DNA of 15,926 bases from Candidatus Latescibacterota bacterium (GCA_022825185.1 JAJDYK010000163.1:1-15926), one strand, 5' to 3'. Counted from the first letter of the stretch, positions 1 through 7,790 are shown. Numbers and translations: made by a program. Notes: generated by a model from the sequence alone, not told the origin.

Positions 1-142
1 TCGAAAGTCGCATAGGCTGTGCCATCCTCAATCGAATGATCCATTTGGGCAAACCCCAATCGGAGCGGATCGAAAAAAGCAACTGACAAACGAACAACAG
101 GCTAAAACCATACCTACGATAGGATTCATGCAACAACGCCCC
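1..142. mobile_element. Possible end of a second insertion sequence, running off the window
   Basis: Read on the minus strand, the recognisable transposase coding sequence stops matching its family at about position 142. There it enters GGGGCGTTGTTGCATGAATC, which resembles the G-rich, TTGCA-containing terminal repeats of IS5- or IS6-like elements. The leftward sequence up to the window edge has no gene I recognise. A short open frame beginning MDHSIEDG near position 41 on the minus strand could be the start of that element's own transposase. This is inference from a remembered terminal-repeat style; the other end and any target duplication lie outside the window. Confidence 0.35.
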
Positions 143-381
143 GAAAAACTATCAGTTCGGCCAGCCTCTATGCGAACTAATCCCCCACGTTGCTTAATGC
201 CAATGACGGGTGTCTTACCGGCCGTCCCGCGTCCAGCGCGGAGTTTCTTAGAAGCGTGTTTATTACTTTCTTGACCACCCACAAAAGTCTCGTCCACTTC
301 GACCACCCCCTCCATATTCAGCCTCCCGATCCTCGCCTTCTTTACCTTGCTTTGGTGGTGGCTTACGAGGCCCCATGTTAA
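143..381 (-). pseudogene. IS1595/ISXO2-type transposase fragment
   Basis: The minus-strand frame gives VEVDETFVGGQESNKH, then KLRAGRGTAGKTPVIGI, which are hallmarks of the DDE catalytic domain of IS1595-family (ISXO2-like) transposases; the first catalytic Asp is the D of VDET. Family members are roughly 250-350 residues, but only about 60 are recognisable here. The N-terminal zinc-ribbon part is missing: fewer than 210 bp separate this fragment from the start of the next gene. An overlapping frame reads NMGPRKPPPKQGK, like the basic linker that usually precedes this domain, which suggests a frameshift near position 340. The 3' side is lost after RTDSF, where the putative second element begins. 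The gene is broken and cannot make an active transposase. Confidence 0.75.
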
Positions 382-510
382 AAGGTCGCCCCATAAATGG
401 AAAGGGACTAGCCCCCTTATGGACTGGCTTGGCGAATTACTATGGAGGTTTATCGCGCTGATCCTTTTTCTACTGCTGATCGGCGCATCGGGATAGTGTA
501 GTATCTAACT

Positions 511-516
511 AAGGAG
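511..516 (+). promoter_or_regulatory. Ribosome binding site of the metalloprotease gene
   Basis: AAGGAG lies 9 bases before the ATG at 526. It fixes this start, which is immediately followed by a signal peptide. No convincing -35/-10 pair was found in 400-510. Confidence 0.7.
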
Positions 517-525
517 TTTGAGGAT

Positions 526-3189
526 ATGAAAGTAGCAATTAGTATTCTCATTGGTTTGGCGTTAAGTGTTAGCGTCAGTGCTAAACCCCTCATTGAGGGT
601 CGAGTGCGGCTGGACTCTGGCGAACCCATCGCCGACGCTAAGGTGCGGCTATTCGATATGACCGATCTACGGCGGGGAGCTATTGCCCAAGCCACGACCG
701 ATGGGGCCGGGTATTTCGCGCTGCCGTTATCGGCCCTAACAGGAAGCGCCCTACCCGAAGGCTTCACCCTAGGGCTGAACTACCCCAATCCATTCAATCC
801 CTCGACGATCATACCCTATCAACTGGCGGCTTCGTCCCAAGTGCGGCTAGAGGTGTTCAACCTATTAGGGCAGCGCATTGCTACGCTAGTGGATGGGGAG
901 CGTCCGGCTGGCTCTCATACGGCGACGTGGACGGCTACGGATGCAGCGGGGCGTGCCGTAGGGGCCGGGGTGTATATCTACCGGATGACGGTGGGCGTGG
1001 CCAGCCAGACGGGGCGGATGGTGCTGATCGACGGGCAGGCAGGCGTCGCAGCTAATGGCGTGGCTTCTGTTTGGTCGGGTGTATCCGGTGGCGGTGGGTC
1101 TGATGGAGCAGGTGAACAAGCATATGGATTGATCGTTTCTGGTGAAGGGTTAGTTCCTTATGTGGATTCGGCTTTTCGGGTTGAAGCGGGCATGGCTCCG
1201 GTGGAGTTAGTCGTATCGCCGGGCGTGTATTCAGCGGGTAAATCCACAGATGACGACTGTGCCTTATGTGACCTTTTCGACGTGTCCAACGAGGCGGAGT
1301 CTCTGATTGTGTACGCTTCGGTCAGCGATAACACTCCGACGCCGGGGCAACTATTCATACTAAAGGCGAGGGTCCAAAATCAAGGGGCCGATGAGTTCCA
1401 AAACCTCGTCCTGTCATACTACCGCTCTACGGATGCAACGATTTCCACGCAGGATATGCTATTGGGCACTGATGAAGTGGGTAGCCTTGACACGTCTAGC
1501 ACCAGTGGGGACGAGTTAATCAGCCTAAAGGCCTCCTCTACTTCTGGCACTTACTACTACGGGGCCTGTGTGGCCAGCGTCAGCGACGAAGGCGATACAC
1601 TCAACTACTGCTCTACTAGCGTACGTGTAATCGTCGCGGACAAGGAGGATCAGGTGACTATCCCCGACGCCAACCTGCGGGCGGCGATTGAGGATGCTCT
1701 GGGCAAGGCAAAAGGTGCGACGATAACCGTGGCGGAAATGAAGACTCTGCACCCCCTAGATGCGGCCAATCAAGGCATCAGCGATTTGACCGGACTAGAG
1801 TTTGCTACCAAACTGGCAACCCTGAATCTTAACTACAACAACATTTCGGACATATCGCCACTTACGGGATTGACCAAGCTAACAGAGCTGGATCTTTGGA
1901 GCAACAACATTCAGGACATATCGCCACTTATAGGCTTGACCAACATACAGTGGCTGTACCTTGGGTACAACAACATTCAGGACATGTCGCCACTTACGGG
2001 CTTGACCGAGCTAATAAATCTGGAGCTTGGGCACAACAACTTCATGGACATATCGCCACTTATAGGCTTGACCAACCTACAGTGGCTGGATCTTGAGTAC
2101 AACAACATTCAGGACATGTCGCCACTTACAGGCTTGACCAACCTACAGTGGCTGTACCTTAGGTACAACAACATTCGGGACATATCGCCACTTACGGGCT
2201 TGACCGAGCTAATAAATCTGGAGCTTGGGTTCAACAACCTCATGGACATATCGCCACTTACGGGCTTGACCAACCTACAGCGGCTGGATCTTGTGGGAAA
2301 CGCTCTGAACTCTTTCTCCATTAACGATCATATTACTGCCCTTGAGCATAACGGCACTACGGTATTATTTGACCTGCTGCTCTCTGAGAGCGATTTCGAC
2401 ATCGAACTAGTTTTCCTCGACGACCACTTCGATGAGAAACACAAAAGGGTGATCCAATATGCCGCCCGGCGCTGGATGTCTATTATTCGGGAGGACCTGC
2501 CGGACTTTACATTTACTAGCGGCTGGTCGTGGCCGTGCGGCGATCAGTCGTATGCGATTCCGTCCGGGGAGTGGATAGACGACCTGCGAATCTATGTAGT
2601 TAGCTTCAACGACTACGCCCCCTACGGGTGGGGTAGCCCAAACGTGTTGCGCGAGACCTCCCATCTGCCCGTCGTAGGATGTATGGGGTTCAATTTGGCT
2701 TATAATTATGTTTCCCTCTCGACAGCCCTGCACGAGATAGGGCACGTGCTGGGGATCGGGACAGAGCCTTGGAGCTATAACGGCTTCGTTCAGGAGTCGT
2801 CTGGCGACATGCATTTCAACGGCCCGCTGGCGATTGCCGCGTTTAACGACGCGGGCGGATGGAACTACACCGGCAAGAAGGTACCGTTGGAGGAAAATTG
2901 GGCACACTGGCGGGCTTCCGTGTTCAGGGACGAACTCATGTCTCCTGCTGGTGGGGAGGGGGGGGTGAGCGCGATCACGATTCAGGCCCTAGCCGATCTC
3001 GGCTATGTCGTTGATGTCACGCAAGCGAATCCATACACCATACTTGATGCCGCCGCAAAGGCCAGCGCGAAGATCGCAGCCCACCCCACTCATGCAGAGC
3101 CGGAGTGGTCATGCGGCGTTGGCCAACAGCAGGAGCCGATCTATGTGGTTGATCCGCAGGGGCACATCGTCCGCACCCTGCACAGGTAA
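526..3189 (+). CDS. Secreted leucine-rich-repeat zinc metalloprotease with an N-proximal FlgD-like/sorting-type domain
   Basis: An 887-residue exported protein. Residues 1-19 form a signal peptide ending SVSA. Residues 24-75 look like a carboxypeptidase-regulatory-type beta-sandwich. Residues 84-169 (LNYPNPFNPST ... GVYIYRM) match the FlgD-like/type IX sorting family. Residues about 262-372 are CARDB-like. Residues about 385-600 are internalin-like 22-residue leucine-rich repeats (NNIQDISPLTGLT). The last 260 residues are a metzincin-type protease: HEIGHVLGIG at H736-E737-H740, a probable third zinc ligand H794 (AHWR) and a Met-turn at M805 (ELMSP), as in leishmanolysin-like enzymes. The tail is QEPIYVVD. 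It probably acts outside the cell, with the repeats as a docking surface; the substrate is unknown. Similar LRR-protease proteins are, from memory, common in Poribacteria and other sponge-associated bacteria. The domain calls are visible in the sequence; the function is inference. Confidence 0.88.
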   Translation: MKVAISILIGLALSVSVSAKPLIEGRVRLDSGEPIADAKVRLFDMTDLRRGAIAQATTDGAGYFALPLSALTGSALPEGFTLGLNYPNPFNPSTIIPYQLAASSQVRLEVFNLLGQRIATLVDGERPAGSHTATWTATDAAGRAVGAGVYIYRMTVGVASQTGRMVLIDGQAGVAANGVASVWSGVSGGGGSDGAGEQAYGLIVSGEGLVPYVDSAFRVEAGMAPVELVVSPGVYSAGKSTDDDCALCDLFDVSNEAESLIVYASVSDNTPTPGQLFILKARVQNQGADEFQNLVLSYYRSTDATISTQDMLLGTDEVGSLDTSSTSGDELISLKASSTSGTYYYGACVASVSDEGDTLNYCSTSVRVIVADKEDQVTIPDANLRAAIEDALGKAKGATITVAEMKTLHPLDAANQGISDLTGLEFATKLATLNLNYNNISDISPLTGLTKLTELDLWSNNIQDISPLIGLTNIQWLYLGYNNIQDMSPLTGLTELINLELGHNNFMDISPLIGLTNLQWLDLEYNNIQDMSPLTGLTNLQWLYLRYNNIRDISPLTGLTELINLELGFNNLMDISPLTGLTNLQRLDLVGNALNSFSINDHITALEHNGTTVLFDLLLSESDFDIELVFLDDHFDEKHKRVIQYAARRWMSIIREDLPDFTFTSGWSWPCGDQSYAIPSGEWIDDLRIYVVSFNDYAPYGWGSPNVLRETSHLPVVGCMGFNLAYNYVSLSTALHEIGHVLGIGTEPWSYNGFVQESSGDMHFNGPLAIAAFNDAGGWNYTGKKVPLEENWAHWRASVFRDELMSPAGGEGGVSAITIQALADLGYVVDVTQANPYTILDAAAKASAKIAAHPTHAEPEWSCGVGQQQEPIYVVDPQGHIVRTLHR
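1753..2310 (+). repeat. 66-bp leucine-rich-repeat array with a 198-bp higher-order duplication
   Basis: Each 66-bp unit encodes one 22-residue repeat. Clear units start at 1819, 1885, 1951, 2017, 2083, 2149 and 2215, with degenerate units at both edges. A three-repeat block at 1951-2148 recurs almost base for base from 2149 to about 2300 (both begin TGGCTGTACCTT and contain GAGCTAATAAATCTGGAGC). This indicates recent segmental duplication inside the coding region, kept in frame. Confidence 0.9.
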
Positions 3190-3254
3190 GCGTATTATTG
3201 TGGTGGCCCACCTGAATAGTCGATGGGATGAACCTTTAAAGAGGCGATGCAAAA

Positions 3255-3458
3255 ATGACTAAGCATCAACAGGATCCACTATACGAAGTAACACAGGTAA
3301 AGATAAGAAAAGTCAAGGGAGATGTCGTTATGAACCTTGAATTTAAGGTTACTTCTATTCCGGGTATTGAGGGCCTTATGGGGATGGCTTTTTCTTTAAA
3401 GAATGTGGACCTGTCTGAGCTGTCTGCGTCCATTCTTGAGCAAGTAGATAGTCCATAG
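3255..3458 (+). CDS. Small hypothetical protein (67 aa)
   Basis: I do not recognise this protein. It follows the metalloprotease gene by 65 bases, on the same strand. AAAGAGG at 3238-3244 gives a plausible ribosome binding site 10 bases before the ATG. The product has alternating hydrophobic and charged residues (VTQVKIRKVKGDVVMNLEFKV) suggesting two beta strands, then a possible short amphipathic stretch (LSELSASILEQV). It has no signal peptide, membrane segment or cysteine. Base composition is more AT-rich than the neighbours, consistent with a recently acquired or fast-evolving segment beside the tRNA. It could be a chance ORF; the recognisable start signal and sensible composition favour a real gene, with moderate confidence. 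Confidence 0.5.
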   Translation: MTKHQQDPLYEVTQVKIRKVKGDVVMNLEFKVTSIPGIEGLMGMAFSLKNVDLSELSASILEQVDSP

Positions 3459-3521
3459 GGCTTACCTCACTGCCTTCTCGGATTCCACAAAGCTCAGCGA
3501 CGGCTGTTGACGAATTCCTTA

Positions 3522-3527
3522 TATAAA
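3522..3527 (+). promoter_or_regulatory. Possible -10 element of the tRNA-Thr promoter
   Basis: TATAAA lies in the AT-rich stretch about 40 bases before the tRNA. TTGACG at 3507-3512 is only 9 bases upstream, too close to be a canonical -35 partner, so only the -10-like element is proposed. Confidence 0.25.
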
Positions 3528-3564
3528 TCGAAATTCAAAGGCGTTCCACGATCTTATTGGCTAA

Positions 3565-3640
3565 GCCACCTTAGCTCAGCAGGTAGAGCATCCGCCTTGT
3601 AAGCGGCAGGTCCTCGGTTCGATTCCGGGAGGTGGCTCCA
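3565..3640 (+). tRNA. tRNA-Thr (anticodon UGU)
   Basis: A full cloverleaf can be folded by eye. The acceptor stem is GCCACCT with AGGTGGC, the D arm is GCTC/GAGC, and the anticodon loop CTTGTAA carries TGT at 3598-3600. The T arm is CTCGG-TTCGATT-CCGGG. The discriminator base is T3637 and the 3' CCA is encoded at 3638-3640. The outermost anticodon-stem pair (T3591 with C3607) is mismatched, which many bacterial tRNAs tolerate. It reads ACA and, by wobble, other Thr codons. No partial copy of its 3' end, which would mark an attachment site, is seen elsewhere in the window. Confidence 0.95.
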
Positions 3641-3707
3641 ATAAAAACAAGAGGTCTTGTCGCTATTTGGTCGTGGGCTCCTTTGAAATTTGAGAAAACC
3701 GAAAAAC

Positions 3708-3743
3708 CCCCGTGCCGAGAAATTTGGCACGGGGATTTTCTTT
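3708..3743. terminator. Bidirectional intrinsic terminator
   Basis: The stem CCCCGTGCC (3708-3716) pairs perfectly with GGCACGGGG (3726-3734) around a 9-base loop. ATTTTCTTT follows on the plus strand, and the A-rich GAAAAA before the stem gives a U-run on the minus strand. It sits between the plus-strand tRNA and the converging minus-strand carbohydrate operon and can serve both. Confidence 0.85.
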
Positions 3744-3786
3744 AAAACAGCCCTCGTCAAAAAAATTATTTTCGTCAAATAGTTAT

Positions 3787-4725
3787 TTAAGTCCCGCTCA
3801 ATGGGTCTTTCCAGTGGGCGGTGCCGATGGCGTAATACTTGTGGACGAAAGGTGGTGCCGGACGCGAGGCGTACCAGATGCGGAGGGAGCCGTCGTCGAG
3901 GCGCAGTATTGATTGGCTGGTAGTGTAGTGGGATTCCCAGGCACGCGACGGATCGGGAGCGAAAACGGGATTGTCGGGATCCTTGTGCCAACGCAAGCCG
4001 TCTTCGCTGTACGCGCAGCCAATAGCGGTTTTCATTTCCGCGCTGCCGTGCTGGCTGTAGCTGCCGTACCACATCCAGTACTGGCCGTTGATGGCGACAA
4101 CCGTGGGATAGACGAGGCGATTGTGTTCCCAGGATTGGTCGAGCGTCAGGACCGGGTCGGCCGCGACCTGCCAGTCGCACCCGTCGGCGCTTTGGGCATA
4201 GCGTATGCTCCAGGGCAGCGCCCGGACGTCGGTGTACCAGAGTTTGTAGTGGTCGGCTTCTTTGATAAGGGTCGGTGCATACGCGTGTTCGAGTTGCGGA
4301 GCCGATGGCGCATCCCACTTGATGCCGTCGTCGCTGGCAGTTTCGTGCAGGGTGTGCATCCGGTCGCCGGAAGGGAAGTCGCAGGAGGAAAACCACAGAC
4401 GCAGGCGGCCTTGCTCCCTGCACACCGAGCCGTTGGAGTGGCGGAGGAGCGTCGGGGTTAGAATCGAGCGCGTGCCCGTGAAGCGGCACACTGGCGAGCG
4501 CGGATCTTTGGTAAAGCGGACGCCGTCGGTGGAAGTTGCCAAGCCGAGGGTGAAGGCGCGATTGTCCGCGCGGTTGCTGACGTTGTGGCGCGATCCGCTA
4601 TACCACATCGAGTACACCCCATCCTCGTAGGCGACGCAGGGGGCGAAGAGGTGCATGTCATCGAAGGCTCCTTCAGAACCTAGGGCGATGCAGGGGCCTT
4701 CGTCGCGCTGCCAATGCTGGATCAT
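3787..4725 (-). CDS. Five-bladed beta-propeller glycosidase-like protein (GH43/GH130/GH32-like fold)
   Basis: A 312-residue protein, probably cytoplasmic because no signal peptide is seen. It has about five repeats of the blade pattern 'aromatic strand, then D-G-W': MWYSGS ... STDGVRFTKD, LWFSS ... SDDGIKWD, LWYTDV ... SADGCDWQ, MWYGSY ... SEDGLRWHKD and IWYAS. This is the signature of the five-bladed propeller shared by GH32, GH43, GH62, GH68 and GH130. Acidic catalytic residues cannot be assigned by eye, so hydrolase versus phosphorylase is open. AGGAGA at 4732-4737 supports the ATG. It is the last gene of a minus-strand operon, 42 bases after the 628-aa gene, and ends before the bidirectional terminator. 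It probably trims sugars supplied by the same pathway as its neighbours. Confidence 0.72.
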   Translation of the reverse strand: MIQHWQRDEGPCIALGSEGAFDDMHLFAPCVAYEDGVYSMWYSGSRHNVSNRADNRAFTLGLATSTDGVRFTKDPRSPVCRFTGTRSILTPTLLRHSNGSVCREQGRLRLWFSSCDFPSGDRMHTLHETASDDGIKWDAPSAPQLEHAYAPTLIKEADHYKLWYTDVRALPWSIRYAQSADGCDWQVAADPVLTLDQSWEHNRLVYPTVVAINGQYWMWYGSYSQHGSAEMKTAIGCAYSEDGLRWHKDPDNPVFAPDPSRAWESHYTTSQSILRLDDGSLRIWYASRPAPPFVHKYYAIGTAHWKDPLSGT

Positions 4726-4767
4726 GCGTTTTCTCCTGTGTATGGATGCTCTATAGCGCTTCGACTT

Positions 4768-6654
4768 TCACCACGGTGGGGCCAGACTCGGCTCGTGGAC
4801 GAAGCGCTTCATGCCTAGCACGAGTCGGGCTTGGGTGCGCGGTGGCAGAGCTAGCGCGAGCGTCTTGCCGCTCACCGGAACGCGCTGGAATGTCTCGTCG
4901 CCCCCGACCTCGGTGAACTCGTGCTCTCCCATGCCCCCCGCTTGGATCAGCATCTCCCGGCGCTCGGTCGGGCTTATGTTCACCACGGTCAGTTCGGCCC
5001 GGTCGTCGCTCAGCCCCGACACCAGTGCAGCCACGTCGGGCGGAAGCCCCGGACGATGGCGCTGGGCGTCGAAGTGGCGCAGTCTCGTGACCAGCAGGCC
5101 CCCGTTGTAGTGGGGGAGGGGGGCACCCATGGTGAGTTGCACTAGGCCTTCACAAGTAACGGGATTTCGCTGCTGGAAATAGGCGTCGTTATAGGTGGCC
5201 GGGTCTTGCTCGTCCTGCGCCATGAAATCGAGGCGCGCTTGCACTTGGTCCAGATTGTGTTCGAGGATCCGCTCTGGATACTCGGGGAATTCGCCGTGTA
5301 GGTAGGCCATCCAGCCCCAGTCGTGCCCGCCTTGATCCTTGGTGTGGTGCCACGAGTTGACGGCGAACGGATCGCCCGACCGCTTGCGGGTCTGCTCGAA
5401 TCGCCGCGAATCGGACCGGGCCATCGACATGCACCACAGATGGGCGATGTCGGACGGGTACATGGGCATGAACTCGAACCAGCCATCCTGCTGCAAAGTG
5501 GTGCCGTCTTCCTTGCGAATCGGGTACCACATCCACTCGCCCAACTCGTAGTTGACCAGCCCGGGATCATCGTACTTGTGAGGCACGTAGAGCTGATCGT
5601 CGCGCTCGATCCCGCGGGAAATGAGGACGTCGATCTGCGCCCGCGGAAAGTCCATGTACTCCAGTCGTCGCGTCAGCAGGGCGCAGTTCTGGGCTGCGAC
5701 CCCCACGGCCTGCCCCACGCTGTGCCAACCGTGGGGCCAGGCCCAGCCGTAGCTCGATCCATACCACTTGCCGTTGGTGTGTTCGCCCACGATGCCGGAG
5801 AGGCCGACATTGTCGGGCACAATGCCGCTGTTGGCGTCGGCGCGCTCCATCCAGGCCTCAGTGTATTCGAGGACCCAGTCGCGGTACTTTCCGTCCGCCG
5901 TCAGCAGGTAGGCGTTGGCCCCCAGGGTAGTCGCTAGGAGGTTGACCACGGCGTCGCCGCGGCCCATGCGATCGCGCATGGCTTGGCCCAGCCGCGCGGC
6001 CAACTCGGGACTACCTCGCACCACCTCGTGATTGGTGCATCCCGGCACGTCGTAGAAGGGCAGGTTGTACCCCTCATAGGGCCAATGCGGGCCTTCCTCA
6101 AAGGCCCAGTAGGCCGGCCCCTTGCTGCCGTTTCTCGCGCACCGGATGATCCGGTGTTCCGGGTCGTAGTTGGGTGCCTCTGGATCCTCACCAAGGAACA
6201 GCCCGGCAAAGCGCCGGGCCCGTTCGATGTTGGCCCCGTTGGTTGGATCGGCCATGCAGAGCATGTAGAACAGGTAGTTGCCCTCGCCCTGATGGAACCA
6301 GTCGTAGCCCGGCTGGTACTCCCGCACCACCATGGGGTAGCCGTGTCCCGTCCCGTGCTGGCTCATCTGCTCATTGATGACGTCGAATTCCCGCTGGGCG
6401 TCGGCTAGGAACCGGTCGCTGCCGCCGAGAAGGTAAAAGAGCGGCCAGTTGTGGAAGCTCTCGTAGCAGTCATCCAGCGCGTCGATGCTCTCGAAGGCGG
6501 GACTGGGGGGCCAGAGCAGGCGTCCATCTGGATGGGTGTACCTTTCGAGCGCCTGTGGAGCGGCGTCCTCGATTGCGTCGAAGAGTTGGCGCTGAAGCAG
6601 GGCCCACTTCGGTGGTGTCTGGGCCGATTCGCGCACCTCTAAGGAGACTGCCAT
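4768..6654 (-). CDS. Uncharacterised 628-aa protein, probable alpha/alpha-toroid glycosidase- or lyase-like
   Basis: I do not recognise a named family. Most of the protein (about residues 15-520) is rich in helix-forming stretches with aromatic and acidic patches typical of (alpha/alpha)6-barrel carbohydrate enzymes: CYESFHNWPLFYLLGG, DWFHQGEGNYLFYML, YGSSYGWAWPHGWHSVGQ, WYPIRKEDGTT and HTKDQGGHDWGWMAYLHG. The last ~90 residues (ELTVVNISPTERREMLIQAG ... LALALPPRTQARLVLGM) look like a C-terminal beta-sandwich, as in many polysaccharide lyases and unsaturated-uronidase relatives. There is no signal peptide, so it probably acts on imported oligosaccharides. The start follows the DUF4432 gene by 11 bases with a weak AAGGCGAG site, implying translational coupling. 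Its role in carbohydrate breakdown is inferred from fold and context only. Confidence 0.65.
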   Translation of the reverse strand: MAVSLEVRESAQTPPKWALLQRQLFDAIEDAAPQALERYTHPDGRLLWPPSPAFESIDALDDCYESFHNWPLFYLLGGSDRFLADAQREFDVINEQMSQHGTGHGYPMVVREYQPGYDWFHQGEGNYLFYMLCMADPTNGANIERARRFAGLFLGEDPEAPNYDPEHRIIRCARNGSKGPAYWAFEEGPHWPYEGYNLPFYDVPGCTNHEVVRGSPELAARLGQAMRDRMGRGDAVVNLLATTLGANAYLLTADGKYRDWVLEYTEAWMERADANSGIVPDNVGLSGIVGEHTNGKWYGSSYGWAWPHGWHSVGQAVGVAAQNCALLTRRLEYMDFPRAQIDVLISRGIERDDQLYVPHKYDDPGLVNYELGEWMWYPIRKEDGTTLQQDGWFEFMPMYPSDIAHLWCMSMARSDSRRFEQTRKRSGDPFAVNSWHHTKDQGGHDWGWMAYLHGEFPEYPERILEHNLDQVQARLDFMAQDEQDPATYNDAYFQQRNPVTCEGLVQLTMGAPLPHYNGGLLVTRLRHFDAQRHRPGLPPDVAALVSGLSDDRAELTVVNISPTERREMLIQAGGMGEHEFTEVGGDETFQRVPVSGKTLALALPPRTQARLVLGMKRFVHEPSLAPPW

Positions 6655-6665
6655 GGTCGCTCGCC

Positions 6666-7754
6666 TTACTTGGCCAAGCCCCGCTTGACCTTCCGCTCAA
6701 ACTCGCGCATCTCATCTGCCCCGTCTAACACGCCGATTTCCATATTGAACTCGCGCACCTCTCCCGGTTCGATGTACTGCAAGGTCCCGTGCTTGCGGTT
6801 CCAAGCGCGGCCGAGTACCGAGCAGTTGCCCGGCTCAATGCCGGTGACGTAGGTGCCCTTGTGGAAGTGCTGCCAGTGGTTGACGATGGGGATCTCGCTG
6901 TGCTTGAACCGCCAGTACAATCCCAAGCCTAACTTTTCGTTGAGCAGGCCGACGTGGACGCGCCCTTGGCGGTCGGTGCGGGGCCGATGCACGTACACAT
7001 CGTCGTGGGCGCGCGGTTGCGGCCCTTTGGCCACGGCGTAGTCTCCGGGGCCGACGGGGCGGTCCGCGGTCCACTCGGTGCTTTTGCGGCTGTGGAGGAC
7101 GAGGCGGGTTCCTTCGTCGAGGAGGGGGAAGCCGGGGTTGCAGTGATACACGAACATGAGCGGCGAGCGGTCGGCGGCGAGGTTTTCGATGCGGTCGCGG
7201 ATGTGGATGCTCCGCTCGCCGAGCACGGTTGAGAGCTCGCGCGACAGCTCTAGGTTTTCGGCAAAGACCTCGGCCTGGCGCATTTGGCCGCGGATGCGGA
7301 CGACGTAATCCGCGCCCTCCCAGCCCGCCTCAATGCCGACGTTCTTCGCCGGGATGTACGAGAGGCGACCGTGCAGCGGCATCTCGGCGTTTTCTTCTTC
7401 GGGATCGACTTCTGGGTGGCCGACGAAGTCGAGGCCGCAAGAGGTAACTAGCCCGCCGAACCAGCCGCGCCCCCATTTGAAGCCCTCTGGCTCGTAGAAG
7501 GCTGGCCCGACATCTCCCGGGCCGGAGCGGAAGCACAGCGACTGGCCCTTGTAGTGGGCCGAGGCAATGTCGAGGGCGCGGCCGGGCAGGACGGAAAACC
7601 CCAAGCCCGAGGCGTTGAATACGTCGATGAGGTCGGCACCGCGCTCGAATCCTTCGCGGCGCTCGGCGCGGCGGGCGTACATGAGCTGGCTGATGTCGCC
7701 GACGCGGTTGAGCAGTTGGCGGCGGGTGAAGTTGCGGCCGAAGAGCTTGGGCAT
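6666..7754 (-). CDS. DUF4432 / aldose-1-epimerase-superfamily protein
   Basis: A 362-residue protein matching the DUF4432 branch of the galactose-mutarotase-like superfamily. It starts LFGRNFTRRQLLNRVGDISQ, followed by ERGADLIDVFNASGLGFSVLPGRALDI, GLVTSCGLDFVG, PLHGRLS, YHCNPGFPLLDEG and TGIEPGNC. In the superfamily, conserved His and Glu/Asp residues around PLHGR, YHCNPG and TGIEPG line the sugar pocket; the exact catalytic pair is not assigned here. It likely interconverts sugar anomers or a related sugar derivative. It is the first gene of the minus-strand carbohydrate operon and starts at an ATG 6 bases after AGGAGG (7761-7766). The intergenic region 7755-7868, divergent from the ABC transporter, must hold its promoter. 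Confidence 0.82.
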   Translation of the reverse strand: MPKLFGRNFTRRQLLNRVGDISQLMYARRAERREGFERGADLIDVFNASGLGFSVLPGRALDIASAHYKGQSLCFRSGPGDVGPAFYEPEGFKWGRGWFGGLVTSCGLDFVGHPEVDPEEENAEMPLHGRLSYIPAKNVGIEAGWEGADYVVRIRGQMRQAEVFAENLELSRELSTVLGERSIHIRDRIENLAADRSPLMFVYHCNPGFPLLDEGTRLVLHSRKSTEWTADRPVGPGDYAVAKGPQPRAHDDVYVHRPRTDRQGRVHVGLLNEKLGLGLYWRFKHSEIPIVNHWQHFHKGTYVTGIEPGNCSVLGRAWNRKHGTLQYIEPGEVREFNMEIGVLDGADEMREFERKVKRGLAK

Positions 7755-7790
7755 GAGGAACCTCCTAGATAAAATGCTCAGATGCGATTG

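Noticed and set aside
419..496. A 25-residue hydrophobic ORF (begins MDWLGELLWRF)
   Set aside because: It resembles a single membrane segment, but the only purine-rich stretch (AAAGGG at 401-406) is too far from the ATG and the region lies within IS debris. Support is too weak to call a gene.
1819..2300. Regular 66-bp repeats as a possible CRISPR array
   Set aside because: Repeats are contiguous, in frame and encode leucine-rich repeats; there are no unique spacers of even length and no cas genes.
2407..2907. 166-codon minus-strand frame inside the metalloprotease gene
   Set aside because: The plus-strand frame holds the HEIGH protease motifs, so this is an antisense artefact.
3507..3527. 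TTGACG ... TATAAA as a full sigma-70 promoter for the tRNA
   Set aside because: The spacer is only 9 bases; 16-18 is required. Only the -10-like element was kept, at low confidence.
3554..4489. Long minus-strand frame of 311 codons overlapping the tRNA and the glycosidase-like gene
   Set aside because: Its translation is Arg/Pro-rich with no family pattern and it runs through the tRNA and terminator. It is an out-of-frame shadow of the propeller gene.
5323..5937. 204-codon plus-strand frame inside the 628-aa gene
   Set aside because: Antisense shadow of a GC-rich gene; no ribosome site or domain pattern.
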